Shown here one piece after another: positions 18,514-28,701 of a DNA stretch of 64,000 nt; position 1 is the stretch's first letter, and each line of letters starts with the position of its first letter. The stretch comes from Bog-473 sp963828825. GTDB taxonomy: Bacteria > Actinomycetota > Acidimicrobiia > Acidimicrobiales > RAAP-2. The notes beneath the pieces were generated by a model. That model was given only the letters and a program-made list of their open reading frames with translations, made no database searches and was not told where the DNA came from. A program made the position numbers and the translations under genes. The stretch spans positions 124,001 to 188,000 of the forward strand of contig CAWHGF010000004.1 in assembly GCA_963828825.1 (NCBI GenBank), in the 5' to 3' direction.

Positions 18514-19297
18514 AGCCGCGCAGCTCGGACAGCCCGCGGCCGCTCGTCACCCCGGCCATGTCGTCAGCGGGAAGCCACGAGATCCGCAGGTCTCCGAAGC
18601 TCGCGCCCTGACCGAGGGTCACCCGCCCCATCTTGCAGAGTTCGAGCAGGGCCAGGAAACGCACGATGACCTCGATACGCGTGCGACAGCCCTCCACCAG
18701 CGAGCGGAATGAAGTCGCCCGCTCGGATTCGTTCACGGCGATCAGCTCTGCCACCGCCTCGGACACGGAGACCGTGTCCACCGTCACATGGGACAGATCG
18801 ACGCGGGGCACCGTGCGCTCGGCCGACCCTCGGAGATAGGCCTGGGCCAGGTCCTCCGGCGTGATCCCGGCCAACAAATCCGGAGCATGCACCACGAAGT
18901 CGTCGTCGAGCCCCACCTCCCGCGGGATCGAGCGAGACGCCTGCTCGGCCAGGGCGACGAAGACGTCGGCCGCTGCGGCGTAGGCCCGGCACTCGAGCAG
19001 CCGGGCCAGGAGGAGGTCCCGCTCCTCCCATCCCACGAGATCCTCGTCGTCCTCGCTGGCCTCACGGCCCGGGAGCAGCTTCTGAGACTTGAGCTCGATG
19101 AGGATGGCCGCCACGAGGAGGAATTCCGAGAGCTGGTTGAAGTCGATCTGATCACGCTGCGCCGAGAGTACGCTCACGAAGCCGTCAATCACCGGCAGGA
19201 GAGGGATGTCGAGGATATCGACCTCGTGGGACGAGACGAGGTGCAACAAGAGGTCGATTGGACCCTCGAATTTTGGCGTGGAGACCGAGTAGGCCAC
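18488..19297 (-). CDS. scpA: Segregation and condensation protein A
   Basis: This 269-residue kleisin subunit of the SMC complex begins with the characteristic FEGPIDLLLHLVSSHEVDIL. It contains FNQLSEFLLVAAILIELKSQ and ends with a winged-helix segment (VIVRFLALLELCKMGRVTLG). It is the first gene of the minus-strand operon and is divergent from trpS with 89 bp between the starts. In Mycobacterium a parA-like gene precedes scpA; none is present here. Confidence 0.95.
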   Translation of the reverse strand: MAYSVSTPKFEGPIDLLLHLVSSHEVDILDIPLLPVIDGFVSVLSAQRDQIDFNQLSEFLLVAAILIELKSQKLLPGREASEDDEDLVGWEERDLLLARLLECRAYAAAADVFVALAEQASRSIPREVGLDDDFVVHAPDLLAGITPEDLAQAYLRGSAERTVPRVDLSHVTVDTVSVSEAVAELIAVNESERATSFRSLVEGCRTRIEVIVRFLALLELCKMGRVTLGQGASFGDLRISWLPADDMAGVTSGRGLSELRGYEIDDYEG

Positions 19298-19386
19298 CTG
19301 CTGACGTTATCGAACCGGCCGATGCCCCCCGCGCACCCCTGACCACCTGCCAAAGCTTGCTCCGGGGCGCCCTACCATTGCGCCCC

Positions 19387-20376
19387 ATGGATAGGGTCCT
19401 TTCCGGTATCGCGCCGTCAGGCAACTTCACCTTGGGGAACTACCTCGGCGCCCTCCGGCACTGGGTCTCCTTCCAGGACGGGTTCGACGCCTTCTACTGC
19501 GTGGTCGACCTGCATGCCCTCACCTCCGAGATCGACCCGGCGGACATCCGCGCCAACACGCTCGATGCCGCGCTGAACCTGCTCGCCATCGGGCTCGATC
19601 CGGACCGTTGCGCCCTCTTCGTCCAGAGCCACGTCCCGGAGCACACCAGGCTGACCTGGCTCCTCGAATGTACGACCACCATGGGCGAGCTGCGACGGAT
19701 GACCCAGTTCAAGGACAAGGGACAAGGCCAGGAGACGGTCCGGGTCGGACTCTTCACCTATCCCGTCCTGATGGCGGCCGACATCCTCCTCTATGACGCC
19801 GCGGCCGTCCCGGTGGGTGACGACCAGCGCCAGCATCTGGAGCTGACCAGGGAGGTCGCCCTCCGCTTCAACAACCGCTACGGCCAGACCTTCATCGTCC
19901 CGCAAGCGGCCATCCCGGGCACGGGCGCCCGCGTCATGGACCTGCAGCATCCCGAGCGCAAGATGTCCAAGTCCGCCGACTCCCCGCTCGGCACGATCCG
20001 GCTCCTCGACTCCGATGACGAGATCACCCGCAAGGTGCGCAAGGCGGTCACCGACACCGACGGCGAGATGCGCTACGACCGCGCCGCCAAACCAGGTCTC
20101 GCCAACCTCCTGGACCTGTTGGCCGCCACGACGGGACGGACGGCGGTCGAAGTGGCGGCCGACTATCAGCGCTACGGGGACCTCAAGAACGACGTCGCGG
20201 CGGCGTTGTGCGACCTGCTGCGACCGGTCCGGGAACGGAGATCCGAGCTGGAGAACGATCTGCCCTACGTCTACGACGTGCTCGCACGTGGTGCCGCCCA
20301 TGCCCACGAGGTCGCGGCGGCGACCTACGCCCGCGCCGCGGACGCCATGGGGCTGCTGCCGCCGACAACCGGCTAA
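19387..20376 (+). CDS. trpS: Tryptophanyl-tRNA synthetase
   Basis: This 329-residue class I aminoacyl-tRNA synthetase charges tRNA-Trp. The HIGH-equivalent is in IAPSGNFTLGNYLGALRHW and the KMSKS loop in PERKMSKSADSPLG. ATG 19387 matches the conserved N-terminus DRVLSGIAPSG. A 9-bp hairpin follows 13 bp after the stop. An IS110-type element lies directly downstream. Confidence 0.96.
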   Translation: MDRVLSGIAPSGNFTLGNYLGALRHWVSFQDGFDAFYCVVDLHALTSEIDPADIRANTLDAALNLLAIGLDPDRCALFVQSHVPEHTRLTWLLECTTTMGELRRMTQFKDKGQGQETVRVGLFTYPVLMAADILLYDAAAVPVGDDQRQHLELTREVALRFNNRYGQTFIVPQAAIPGTGARVMDLQHPERKMSKSADSPLGTIRLLDSDDEITRKVRKAVTDTDGEMRYDRAAKPGLANLLDLLAATTGRTAVEVAADYQRYGDLKNDVAAALCDLLRPVRERRSELENDLPYVYDVLARGAAHAHEVAAATYARAADAMGLLPPTTG

Positions 20377-20389
20377 TGGGGGTCGACCA

Positions 20390-20412
20390 CCTCACCCGGT
20401 GAACGGGTGAGG
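20390..20412 (+). terminator. Hairpin after trpS, probable terminator
   Basis: cctcacccg (20390-20398) pairs perfectly with cgggtgagg (20404-20412) over a 5-nt loop. There is no T-run behind it. It may end trpS transcription, or may belong to the left non-coding end of the adjacent IS110 element. Confidence 0.5.
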
Positions 20413-20610
20413 CTGGTGCCGAGCCGCCAACAGGTGAGCACTGACTCCGGCCGGGCCTTGAGCCTTAGATCTAGATCGTGCCCCTGTTGGTCGGTGAGGT
20501 TGCCGTGACGGCTGGTGGGATGTCGTGCCGCGAGCACTGATCCATTAGCGGGCTGCTGGCCACCTCGAGGCTCAGAGAAGCTGTTCCGACGAGAGAGAGG
20601 TGGCAGACAG
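20413..20610 (+). other. Left non-coding region of the IS110 element, candidate bridge RNA
   Basis: About 200 bp without a gene precede the transposase. In IS110-group elements this side carries the bridge RNA that selects target and donor. Short self-complementary stretches such as tagatcta are visible, but I cannot fold the region reliably by eye. Confidence 0.3.
20515..20524 (+). repeat. Left copy of 10-bp direct repeat flanking the IS110 element
   Basis: GTGGGATGTC, identical to 21847-21856 and 1,332 bp from it. Possible core or junction sequence. Confidence 0.5.
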
Positions 20611-21835
20611 ATGATCTTTGTTGGAGTGGACTGGGCTGAGGCCCACCACGACGTGCATGTGGCCGACGAGGAGGGCCGACGACTGTCCAAGGCCCGCCTG
20701 CCCGAGGGGGTAGAGGGCATCGCCCGCTTCCACGAGCTCGTTGGCGCGCACGTCGATGATCCATCGGCGGTGGTGATCGGCATCGAGACGGACCGGGGGC
20801 TCTTCGTCAGCGCCCTGGTGGCCGCCGGCTACCAGCTCTACGCGGTCAACCCGATGTCGACGTCGCGCTATCGCGACCGTCACTCGACGAGCGGCGCCAA
20901 GTCCGACGCCGGCGACGCCGAGGTGCTCTCCGACATGGTGCGCACCGACCGCCACCACCATCGGCTGGTCGCCGCCGACACGGCCGAGGTCGAGGCTCTC
21001 AAGGTTCTGGCCCGGGCTCATCAGTCCATGGTGTGGTCCAAGGGTCGCCAGGCGAACATGTTGCGCTCGACGCTGCGCGAGTTCTACCCGGCTGCCCTGC
21101 TCGCCTTTGAGGACCTGACCAGCGGCGATGCCCTTGAGGTGCTGCGCATCGCCCCGACGCCCGTCCTCGGCGCCTCCTTGTCGCGATCGAAGATCGCGGC
21201 TGCGCTGTGCCGGGGTGGTCGCCAGCGGCGGGTCGACGAACGCTCCGCTGAGATCCAAGCGGCCCTGCGCTCCGAGCAGCTCACCGCACCGCCTGCGGTG
21301 GAAGCGGCCATGGGGACCTCGGTCGCGGCCAGCGTGGCGGTGCTCGCAGAGATGGTCGCCCAGATCGGCCTCCTGGCCGAGGAGCTCTCCTCGAATTTTC
21401 GAGGCACACCCAGACGCCGAAGTGGTCCGCTCCCTGCCAGGACTCGGGACCATCCTCGGCGCCCGGGTGCTCGGCGAGTTCGGCGACGAGCCGAACCGCT
21501 ACGCCACTGCCAAGTCTCGCAAAAACTATGCCGGCACGTCGCCCATCACCCGGGCGTCTGGCACCAAGAAGACGGTCCTCGCCCGTCACGTCCGCAATCG
21601 CCGCCTGGCCGACGCCATCTACCCGTGGGCCTTCGCCTCCCTCAGTGCCTCTCCGGGCGCCCGGGCCTTCTACGACGCCCGGCGAGCGGCCGGCGATGGA
21701 CACCACCAAGCCCTACGGGCCCTCGGCAACCGCCTCGTCGGCATCCTCCACGGCTGCCTCACCCACCACGTCGCCTACGACGAATCGATCGCCTGGGGGT
21801 ACCGCCCCGCCAACGAGTTGGCGATGGCTGCTTGA
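20611..21835 (+). CDS. IS110-family transposase (frameshifted)
   Basis: This is a DEDD transposase with a Transposase_20 C-terminal domain. The N-terminal RuvC-like part (ATG 20611) shows MIFVGVDWAEAHHDVHVADE, VVIGIETDRGLFVSALVAAG and SDAGDAEVLSDMVRTDR, covering the acidic residues. The C-terminal part, VVRSLPGLGTILGARVLGEF and YAGTSPITRASGTKKTVLAR with the catalytic Ser, is in another frame. Removing one T from the TTTT at 21396-21399 joins them as ELSSNFEAHPDAEVVRSLPG, the normal family sequence, and gives about 407 residues. The element is probably intact if the extra T is an error. Confidence 0.88.
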
Positions 21836-21846
21836 CATTTCGAGCC

Positions 21847-21856
21847 GTGGGATGTC
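21847..21856 (+). repeat. Right copy of 10-bp direct repeat flanking the IS110 element
   Basis: GTGGGATGTC, identical to 20515-20524. It ends at the first base of the complement of the M50 gene stop codon. Confidence 0.5.
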
Positions 21857-22581
21857 TAGACCCCGAGCACGCTGACCCACCAGTTGAACAGCCGATCGAA
21901 CAGCCACGTGATGGGACCGTGGGGGTACAGGAAGAAGTTCAGGAGCACGAGCCCCATCAGGATCGGCATCGTGTACTGGCGGTACTTCAGATAGGTCGGC
22001 CAGTAGCGCGCCGGGAGGAGCCGCTCGAAGAGGACCGAGCCGTCGAGGGGCGGGATCGGGATCAGGTTGAAGATGCAGAGCCACACGTTGACCAGACCGG
22101 CATAGAAGACAATCTGAGCGAAGATCGAGAGCTGCCCAAACGGTGACAGCCCGGGGCGGATCACCTCGATGAAGACCACGGCAAAGATCGCGGCCAGAAC
22201 AGCGTTGGTGGCCGGTCCGGCCAGCGACACCAGCACACCCTGATTGCGCGGCCTCCGTAACCGCCCGACGTTCACCGGCACCGGCTTGGCCCATCCGAAG
22301 ACGCCGGCACCGGTCAGGGACAGCAGCGCCGGAACGATCAGCGTACCGACGGGATCCACGTGGGAGACGGGATTCAGGGTCAGGCGTCCCGCACGCTTGG
22401 CCGTGTCGTCCCCGAACGCGTTGGCCACCCAGCCGTGCGACACCTCGTGCAGGATGATGGAGGGAACGATGACGCAGAAGACGATGATCTCCTGCGTCGT
22501 GATGTTGTGGTGGACGACAAGCGCGATGACGAAGATCGCGATGGCAGTGATCCACAGGGCGCGCTTGGTTCGCTGATCCAT
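21856..22581 (-). CDS. M50-type zinc metalloprotease (site-2 protease family)
   Basis: This 241-residue integral membrane protease has the zinc motif HEVSH inside IILHEVSHGWVANAFGDD and the third-ligand motif NxxPxPPLDG in FNLIPIPPLDGSVLFERL. Several hydrophobic segments surround both. It belongs to the small non-PDZ rhomboid-neighbour-like M50 group, whose substrates are usually unknown. ATG 22581 is chosen; GTG 22620, immediately after the DksA-like stop, would add 13 residues (RSPGASAGGRRP). Confidence 0.9.
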   Translation of the reverse strand: MDQRTKRALWITAIAIFVIALVVHHNITTQEIIVFCVIVPSIILHEVSHGWVANAFGDDTAKRAGRLTLNPVSHVDPVGTLIVPALLSLTGAGVFGWAKPVPVNVGRLRRPRNQGVLVSLAGPATNAVLAAIFAVVFIEVIRPGLSPFGQLSIFAQIVFYAGLVNVWLCIFNLIPIPPLDGSVLFERLLPARYWPTYLKYRQYTMPILMGLVLLNFFLYPHGPITWLFDRLFNWWVSVLGV

Positions 22582-22620
22582 CGGACGGCGCCCCCCTGCG
22601 GAGGCTCCGGGTGAGCGCAC

Positions 22621-22977
22621 CTAGTGCTTGGCGGCGTCGATGATGCAGAGGCGGGCCGCGGGCATGGCTTCGAGCCGGGCGACACCGATCGGCTTCCCGC
22701 ACACCTCGCACCGCCCGTAGTTCCCCGCCTCCAGACGCTGGATGGCGGCCTCGACCTCGTCGAGGGTCTCCCGCAGCTCGGCGGCCAGGCGCTCGGCCTC
22801 GCCCCGCTCGGCGGTCACCTGGCTGGAGTCAGCGAAGTTCGAGTCGTAGTTGAGGCCACTCCCCTGGTCGGCGAACCCGAGCTCCGACAGCTGGGCCTGC
22901 AACCCGGCCTGCTCGGTGCGCAGGAGGGCGGCAAAATCGACATCGGCGGTTTCCGCCGTTGAGGCCTCGTTCGGCAT
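22621..22977 (-). CDS. DksA/TraR-type zinc-finger protein
   Basis: This 118-residue protein has a helical N-terminal hairpin and a C-terminal finger (YGRCEVCGKPIGVARLEAMP). The family finger is CxxC-x17-CxxC. Here the last Cys is replaced by Asp (ARLCIIDAAKH), so only three zinc cysteines remain. The coiled-coil section LAAELRETLDEVEAAIQRLE matches the DksA shape, which reaches into the RNA polymerase secondary channel. It lies between xerD and the M50 gene on the same strand. Confidence 0.85.
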   Translation of the reverse strand: MPNEASTAETADVDFAALLRTEQAGLQAQLSELGFADQGSGLNYDSNFADSSQVTAERGEAERLAAELRETLDEVEAAIQRLEAGNYGRCEVCGKPIGVARLEAMPAARLCIIDAAKH

Positions 22978-22981
22978 GCGT

Positions 22982-23929
22982 TCATGCTACGCGGTCCCTC
23001 CCCCCTTTGTTCCCGCGCGGGTGGGCGCTCTCGTAGGCCCGGCGGAGGTGCTCGGGCGAGACCTTCGTGTAGCGCTGTGTCGTGGCGATGGAGGCGTGGC
23101 CCAGGAGCTCCTGGACGACCCGCACGTCGGCCCCCCGACCCAGCATGTGGGTGGCGCAGGAGTGGCGCAGGACGTGGGGACTGACCTTCTCGGCGAGACC
23201 GACGCGACCCGCGTACTTCTTGACGACCCCGAACGCGCCGACCCGGGACAGTCGCCCCCCGCGGGCGTTGAGGAAGACCGCGTCCGCGTCGCTGCGGCGG
23301 CGCCACTTCTTGGGCTCGAGCAGCGGTCGTCCCTGGCCCGAGAGCCACTGGGCCAGGGCATCACGGGCGAGCCCGCCGAGCGGGACGACGCGCTCCTTAT
23401 CCCCCTTCCCGAGCACTCGGAGCAGCGGCAGGTCGCTCCCCTCGACCGCCCCGGCGACGTCGCCGAGATTGAGGCCCACGACCTCACTGACGCGGGCGCC
23501 GGTGCCGTAGAGGACCTCCAGCAGGGCGCGATCGCGCAGGATCGCCGGACCAGTGCCGACGACGGCGCCGAGAAGCTGCTCCGCCTCCTCCTCGCTGAGC
23601 GCCTTCGGTAGCAGGTCGGTCACCGAGATGGGCGCCAGGTCGAGGGTGGGATCGTCCCCGCGTATCCCTTCTTCGACCAGGAAGCGGTGGAAACCTCGGA
23701 TGCTCGAGAGCGCCCTGGCCACGGACGCCGCGTTGTGGGTCCGGCGCAGTGCGGCGAGGTGCTGGGCCACGTCGGCGGACGTCGCCTGGTCGATGCCGTG
23801 GCCCTGCACGCCCTCCTGGTACGTCCCCAGGTCGCGGCGGTAGGCCGTCAAGGTGCGGGGCGATCGCCCGCGCTCGACCTCGAGCCAGGAGAGGTACTCC
23901 TCGGCGTTCCGGGGCAGGGTCTCCTTCAC
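22982..23929 (-). CDS. xerD: Tyrosine recombinase XerD/XerC
   Basis: This 315-residue recombinase resolves chromosome dimers at dif. It has the SAM-like N-terminal domain (EYLSWLEVERGRSPRTLTAY) and catalytic residues Arg in YGTGARVSEVVGL, Lys in VLGKGDKERVVPL, HxxR in SPHVLRHSCATHML, His in LLGHASIATTQ and Tyr in TTQRYTKVS. GTG 23929 overlaps the NUDIX stop as GTGA. Its place after pyrG-NUDIX matches the mycobacterial xerD. Confidence 0.94.
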   Translation of the reverse strand: MKETLPRNAEEYLSWLEVERGRSPRTLTAYRRDLGTYQEGVQGHGIDQATSADVAQHLAALRRTHNAASVARALSSIRGFHRFLVEEGIRGDDPTLDLAPISVTDLLPKALSEEEAEQLLGAVVGTGPAILRDRALLEVLYGTGARVSEVVGLNLGDVAGAVEGSDLPLLRVLGKGDKERVVPLGGLARDALAQWLSGQGRPLLEPKKWRRRSDADAVFLNARGGRLSRVGAFGVVKKYAGRVGLAEKVSPHVLRHSCATHMLGRGADVRVVQELLGHASIATTQRYTKVSPEHLRRAYESAHPRGNKGGRDRVA

Positions 23930-24483
23930 GGCCGCGGCCGGCGACCGGCCAGGCGCAGACGCGCCAGGTACAGGCCGAGCACCGTCGTCTCGTCCTTCAG
24001 CGACCCGTCGGCCACGAGCGCGTCGACCTCGTCCAGGTGGATCGTCTCGAGGGTCATGTAGCCCTCCTCCACGCCGTCGGGCCGGGCCGGGATGTCCGAG
24101 AGACCCGTGGCGAGGTAGATCATCGTGTACTGGTCGCTGATCCCGGGTGTGTTCCACGTCCCGACGAGCAGCTCCCAATCGGAAGCCTCCAGCCCGGCCT
24201 CCTCGGCCAGCTCCCGCCGGGCCGTCGCCTCGGGCTCCTCGCCGTCCCTGTCCCGCGTGCCGGCTGGGATCTCGAGCACCAGGGCGTCGACCGCCGCCCG
24301 GTACTGCCGCACCAGCGTCACGCGGCCGTCGTCGTGCACCGGGACCACGGTGACCGCGCCGGGGTGGCGGAGGACGAAGCGATCGAACGGCTTGCCATCG
24401 GGGTCGAGCAGGTGGAAGCGGTCCACCCGGAACAGCCAGGCCCGGAGGAGCTCCTCCTCCGAGACGCGGCGGAACCCCGGCAT
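23926..24483 (-). CDS. NUDIX hydrolase, ADP-ribose pyrophosphatase type
   Basis: This 185-residue NUDIX protein has the box core EATARRELAEEAGL, with one extra residue in the leading Gly-x5-Glu part. It hydrolyses a nucleoside diphosphate linked to a moiety X, most likely ADP-ribose judging from its similarity in context to mycobacterial Rv1700. TVVPVHDDGRVTLVRQYRAA and LEIPAGTRD are typical of the ADP-ribose group. It starts 5 bp after the pyrG stop and overlaps xerD by GTGA. Confidence 0.92.
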   Translation of the reverse strand: MPGFRRVSEEELLRAWLFRVDRFHLLDPDGKPFDRFVLRHPGAVTVVPVHDDGRVTLVRQYRAAVDALVLEIPAGTRDRDGEEPEATARRELAEEAGLEASDWELLVGTWNTPGISDQYTMIYLATGLSDIPARPDGVEEGYMTLETIHLDEVDALVADGSLKDETTVLGLYLARLRLAGRRPRP

Positions 24484-24487
24484 GCGG

Positions 24488-26128
<1,641 letters not shown>

Positions 26129-26211
26129 GCCGCCTTCGGCACGCCGAGAATCAAGTCGCGTGATCGGGGCACCCGGCCACGATAATCGAAGGCAGCGGAA
26201 CGCGCGGTGGA

Positions 26212-27810
26212 CTACCGCCCATGTGACGCGCCGAGCAGCTCGCGGGCGTGGGCGCGGGCAGCGTCACTGTCCGGGTGCCCCGAGAGCATCCGTGACAATT
26301 CTGTCACGCGGTCCTCGCCCTGGACGGTGGTCGCCGTCGTCACGGTGCGGCCCCGGGATGCGCGCTTGACGACACTGATCTGCGCATCGGCCAGCGATGC
26401 CACTTGGGCCAGGTGGGTGACGACCAGCACCTGGCGGTCCGCCCCGACCTCGTGCAGGGCCTCGCCCAGGGAGAGGGCGGCGGCTCCGCCCACTCCGGCG
26501 TCCACCTCGTCGAAGACCATGGTCTGGGGCCCACCCAACCCCACCAGTCGGATCGCCAGCATGGCCCGGGCCAGCTCGCCACCCGATGCAGCGCGGGCCA
26601 GCGGTTGCACCGCTTCACCGACGTTGGCGCCGAGCGCGATCTCCACGGGCTCTCCGGCGCCCTCGGGCGGCACCCGCACCTCCAGGCGGGCGCCCGGCAT
26701 GGCCAACGCCCCCAGCCGCTCACCGACCAGGTCGGCGAAGGCACCGGCAGCACGCGCCCGCACGGCGCGCACGGCCTCCTCGGCTGCCGCCAGCTCGGCG
26801 CTGCGCCCGTCGCGTTCAGCCTGCAGGCGGGCGGCCTCGCCCTCGGCGTCCTCGAGCGCCACGAGCCGGGCCGCGCCCTCTCGGCCGTAGGTCATGACGG
26901 CCCGCAGGTCCTCGCCGTACTTGCGGCGCAGCTCGGCCAGCAGGCGCCGGCGCTCCTGCACGTCGACGAGGCGTTGCGGATCGTCCTCCCAGCCCTCGAC
27001 CTCGTCGCGGAGCGTGCGCGCCAGGTCGGACAGCTCGACGGCGGCGGCGGCCAGTCGGGCGTGGTGGCTCTCGAAGGCCTCGCGGCCGGCCAGCGCGCTC
27101 CCGGCGCGGCCGAGCAGGTCGAGGGCCCCACCCTCGCCGGCTGGATCGACCAGGTCCAGCGCGTCGAGTGCGGCGTCGCGGTAGGCGGCGGCGTCGGCCA
27201 GACGGTCCTCCTCCAGTCGCAGAGAGGCCTCCTCGTCGGGATCCTCGAGGTGGGCGGCGGCAATCTCCTCCACCTGGTAGCGCAGGACATCCGCCTCGCG
27301 GGCGCGCTGCTGCGCGTCACCGCCCAGTCCCGCCAATGCCTCGTCGAGCGCGTGCAGCTGGCTCCGGATGGCGCGCACGCGGCTGAGATCGGTGCCGGCG
27401 AAGGCGTCGAGGACATTGCGCTGCGCGGTGGGCGTGACGAGGGCCCGGTGCTCGTGCTGGCCGTGGATCTCGACCAGCTCGGCCGCCGCCTCGCCCAGCG
27501 CGCCCAGCGGCGCCATGCGTCCGTCGACCCAGGCCCGGGAGCGGCCCTCGGCGGGGACCGAACGGGTCAGGATCACCTCGCGGGCGGCCTCACCCTCCCC
27601 CAGCACGAAACGCGCCTCGACCAGGGCTTCCGTGGCGCCGGCGCGCACCATGCCGGGGTTGGCCCGTCCGCCCAGCACCAGTTGCAGGGCCTCGACGACT
27701 AGGGTCTTGCCGGCGCCGGTCTCCCCGGTGAGCGCCGTCATGCCAGGTCCGAAGCCCAACGTCAGATCCTCGATCACCCCGAGGTCGCGCACATGCAGGT
27801 CGGTCAGCAC
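26212..27810 (-). CDS. recN: DNA repair protein RecN
   Basis: This 532-residue SMC-like ATPase acts in double-strand break repair. Walker A is in TALTGETGAGKTLVVEAL and Walker B in QTMVFDEVDAGVGGAAAL, with the signature ASGGELARAMLAIRL before it. A long helical coiled-coil region lies between. GTG 27810 gives the conserved start LTDLHVRDLGVIEDLTL; the longer frame upstream is not protein-like. It lies 7 bp downstream of nadK, in the order tlyA-nadK-recN seen in Mycobacterium. Confidence 0.95.
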   Translation of the reverse strand: MLTDLHVRDLGVIEDLTLGFGPGMTALTGETGAGKTLVVEALQLVLGGRANPGMVRAGATEALVEARFVLGEGEAAREVILTRSVPAEGRSRAWVDGRMAPLGALGEAAAELVEIHGQHEHRALVTPTAQRNVLDAFAGTDLSRVRAIRSQLHALDEALAGLGGDAQQRAREADVLRYQVEEIAAAHLEDPDEEASLRLEEDRLADAAAYRDAALDALDLVDPAGEGGALDLLGRAGSALAGREAFESHHARLAAAAVELSDLARTLRDEVEGWEDDPQRLVDVQERRRLLAELRRKYGEDLRAVMTYGREGAARLVALEDAEGEAARLQAERDGRSAELAAAEEAVRAVRARAAGAFADLVGERLGALAMPGARLEVRVPPEGAGEPVEIALGANVGEAVQPLARAASGGELARAMLAIRLVGLGGPQTMVFDEVDAGVGGAAALSLGEALHEVGADRQVLVVTHLAQVASLADAQISVVKRASRGRTVTTATTVQGEDRVTELSRMLSGHPDSDAARAHARELLGASHGR

Positions 27811-27817
27811 GGCACGC

Positions 27818-28687
27818 TCACGCGTCCCTGTCGGCCAGGAGCCGGAAGCGCAGGATGCCGCCGAAGGTCTGCGGCTCGTTCCGCACGACCCGCACCGGGC
27901 GCTCCGCCACCGTGCAGGTGACCGTGTCACCGGGCTGCAGCCGCCCGATCTCCTGCCCGTCGATGACGAGGACGCCCGACCGGTCGGGGGCGATCTCGAC
28001 GGTGACCTCCTGCTCCTCGGTCAGCACGAGGCTGCGGTCGAGCGCGAAGTGCGGGGCCACCGGCGTCACCACCATGGCGCGCAGTGTCGGCGCCAGGATC
28101 GGCCCACCGGCGGACAGGTTGTAGGCGGTGGAGCCGGTCGGGGTGGCGATGATGAGACCGTCGGCCGAGTAGGTCAGGGCTTCCTCCCCGTCGACCGAGG
28201 TGGCGAGGCGCACGGTGTGGCCGAAGTCGATCTTCTCGATCACCACCTCGTTCAGCGCCAGCAGGGCCGTGATGCCATCGCCGACCGAACGGTCGGCAAT
28301 CGCCACGTCGAGCGCGCAGCGCGATTCGATGATGGCCTTGCCGTCGAAGACCTTGGTCAGCGCGCCGCGCACCTGGTCCGGCAGGAGATCGGGCAGGTAG
28401 CCGAGCCGGCCGAAGTTCACACCGAGCACCGGGACGTCCTCGGTGGCGGCCAGCCGCACGACGCGCAGGAAGGTGCCGTCGCCACCCATGCTGACGGCCA
28501 CGGTCGTCCCGGCGAAGTCGACGTCGGCCAGGTCCACGTCCGTCCCCGCCTCCCTGACCCGGTCGGGGCCGCTGAACTGGAGGATGCGGGCGACGTCGCC
28601 CCGCCCGGTCAGCCAGGTCGCGGTGTCGGTGGCCAGCGCGAGCGCGTCGGGGCGGTTGGGATGGACCAGGAAGGTGACGGTCGCCAT
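27818..28687 (-). CDS. nadK: NAD kinase
   Basis: This 289-residue NAD/ATP kinase makes NADP. The GGDGT motif is in VAVSMGGDGTFLRVVRLA, the NE motif in LALNEVVIEKIDFG, and the substrate loop in IIATPTGSTAYNLSAGGPIL. It is complete. It starts 14 bp after the tlyA stop. Confidence 0.96.
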   Translation of the reverse strand: MATVTFLVHPNRPDALALATDTATWLTGRGDVARILQFSGPDRVREAGTDVDLADVDFAGTTVAVSMGGDGTFLRVVRLAATEDVPVLGVNFGRLGYLPDLLPDQVRGALTKVFDGKAIIESRCALDVAIADRSVGDGITALLALNEVVIEKIDFGHTVRLATSVDGEEALTYSADGLIIATPTGSTAYNLSAGGPILAPTLRAMVVTPVAPHFALDRSLVLTEEQEVTVEIAPDRSGVLVIDGQEIGRLQPGDTVTCTVAERPVRVVRNEPQTFGGILRFRLLADRDA

Positions 28688-28701
28688 CGCCGAGCGGCGG
28701 C

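Larger units (their letters stand above)
20515..21856 (+). mobile_element. IS110-family insertion sequence (approximate ends)
   Basis: The element contains the DEDD transposase gene. The boundaries given are the outer bases of a 10-bp direct repeat, GTGGGATGTC, at 20515-20524 and 21847-21856. IS110 elements lack terminal inverted repeats and can carry a short sequence shared with the target at each end, so this repeat is a reasonable boundary candidate. The true left end may lie further upstream, since the non-coding region after trpS (20413-20610) could hold the bridge RNA. The right repeat touches the stop codon of the M50 protease gene. Confidence 0.6.
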
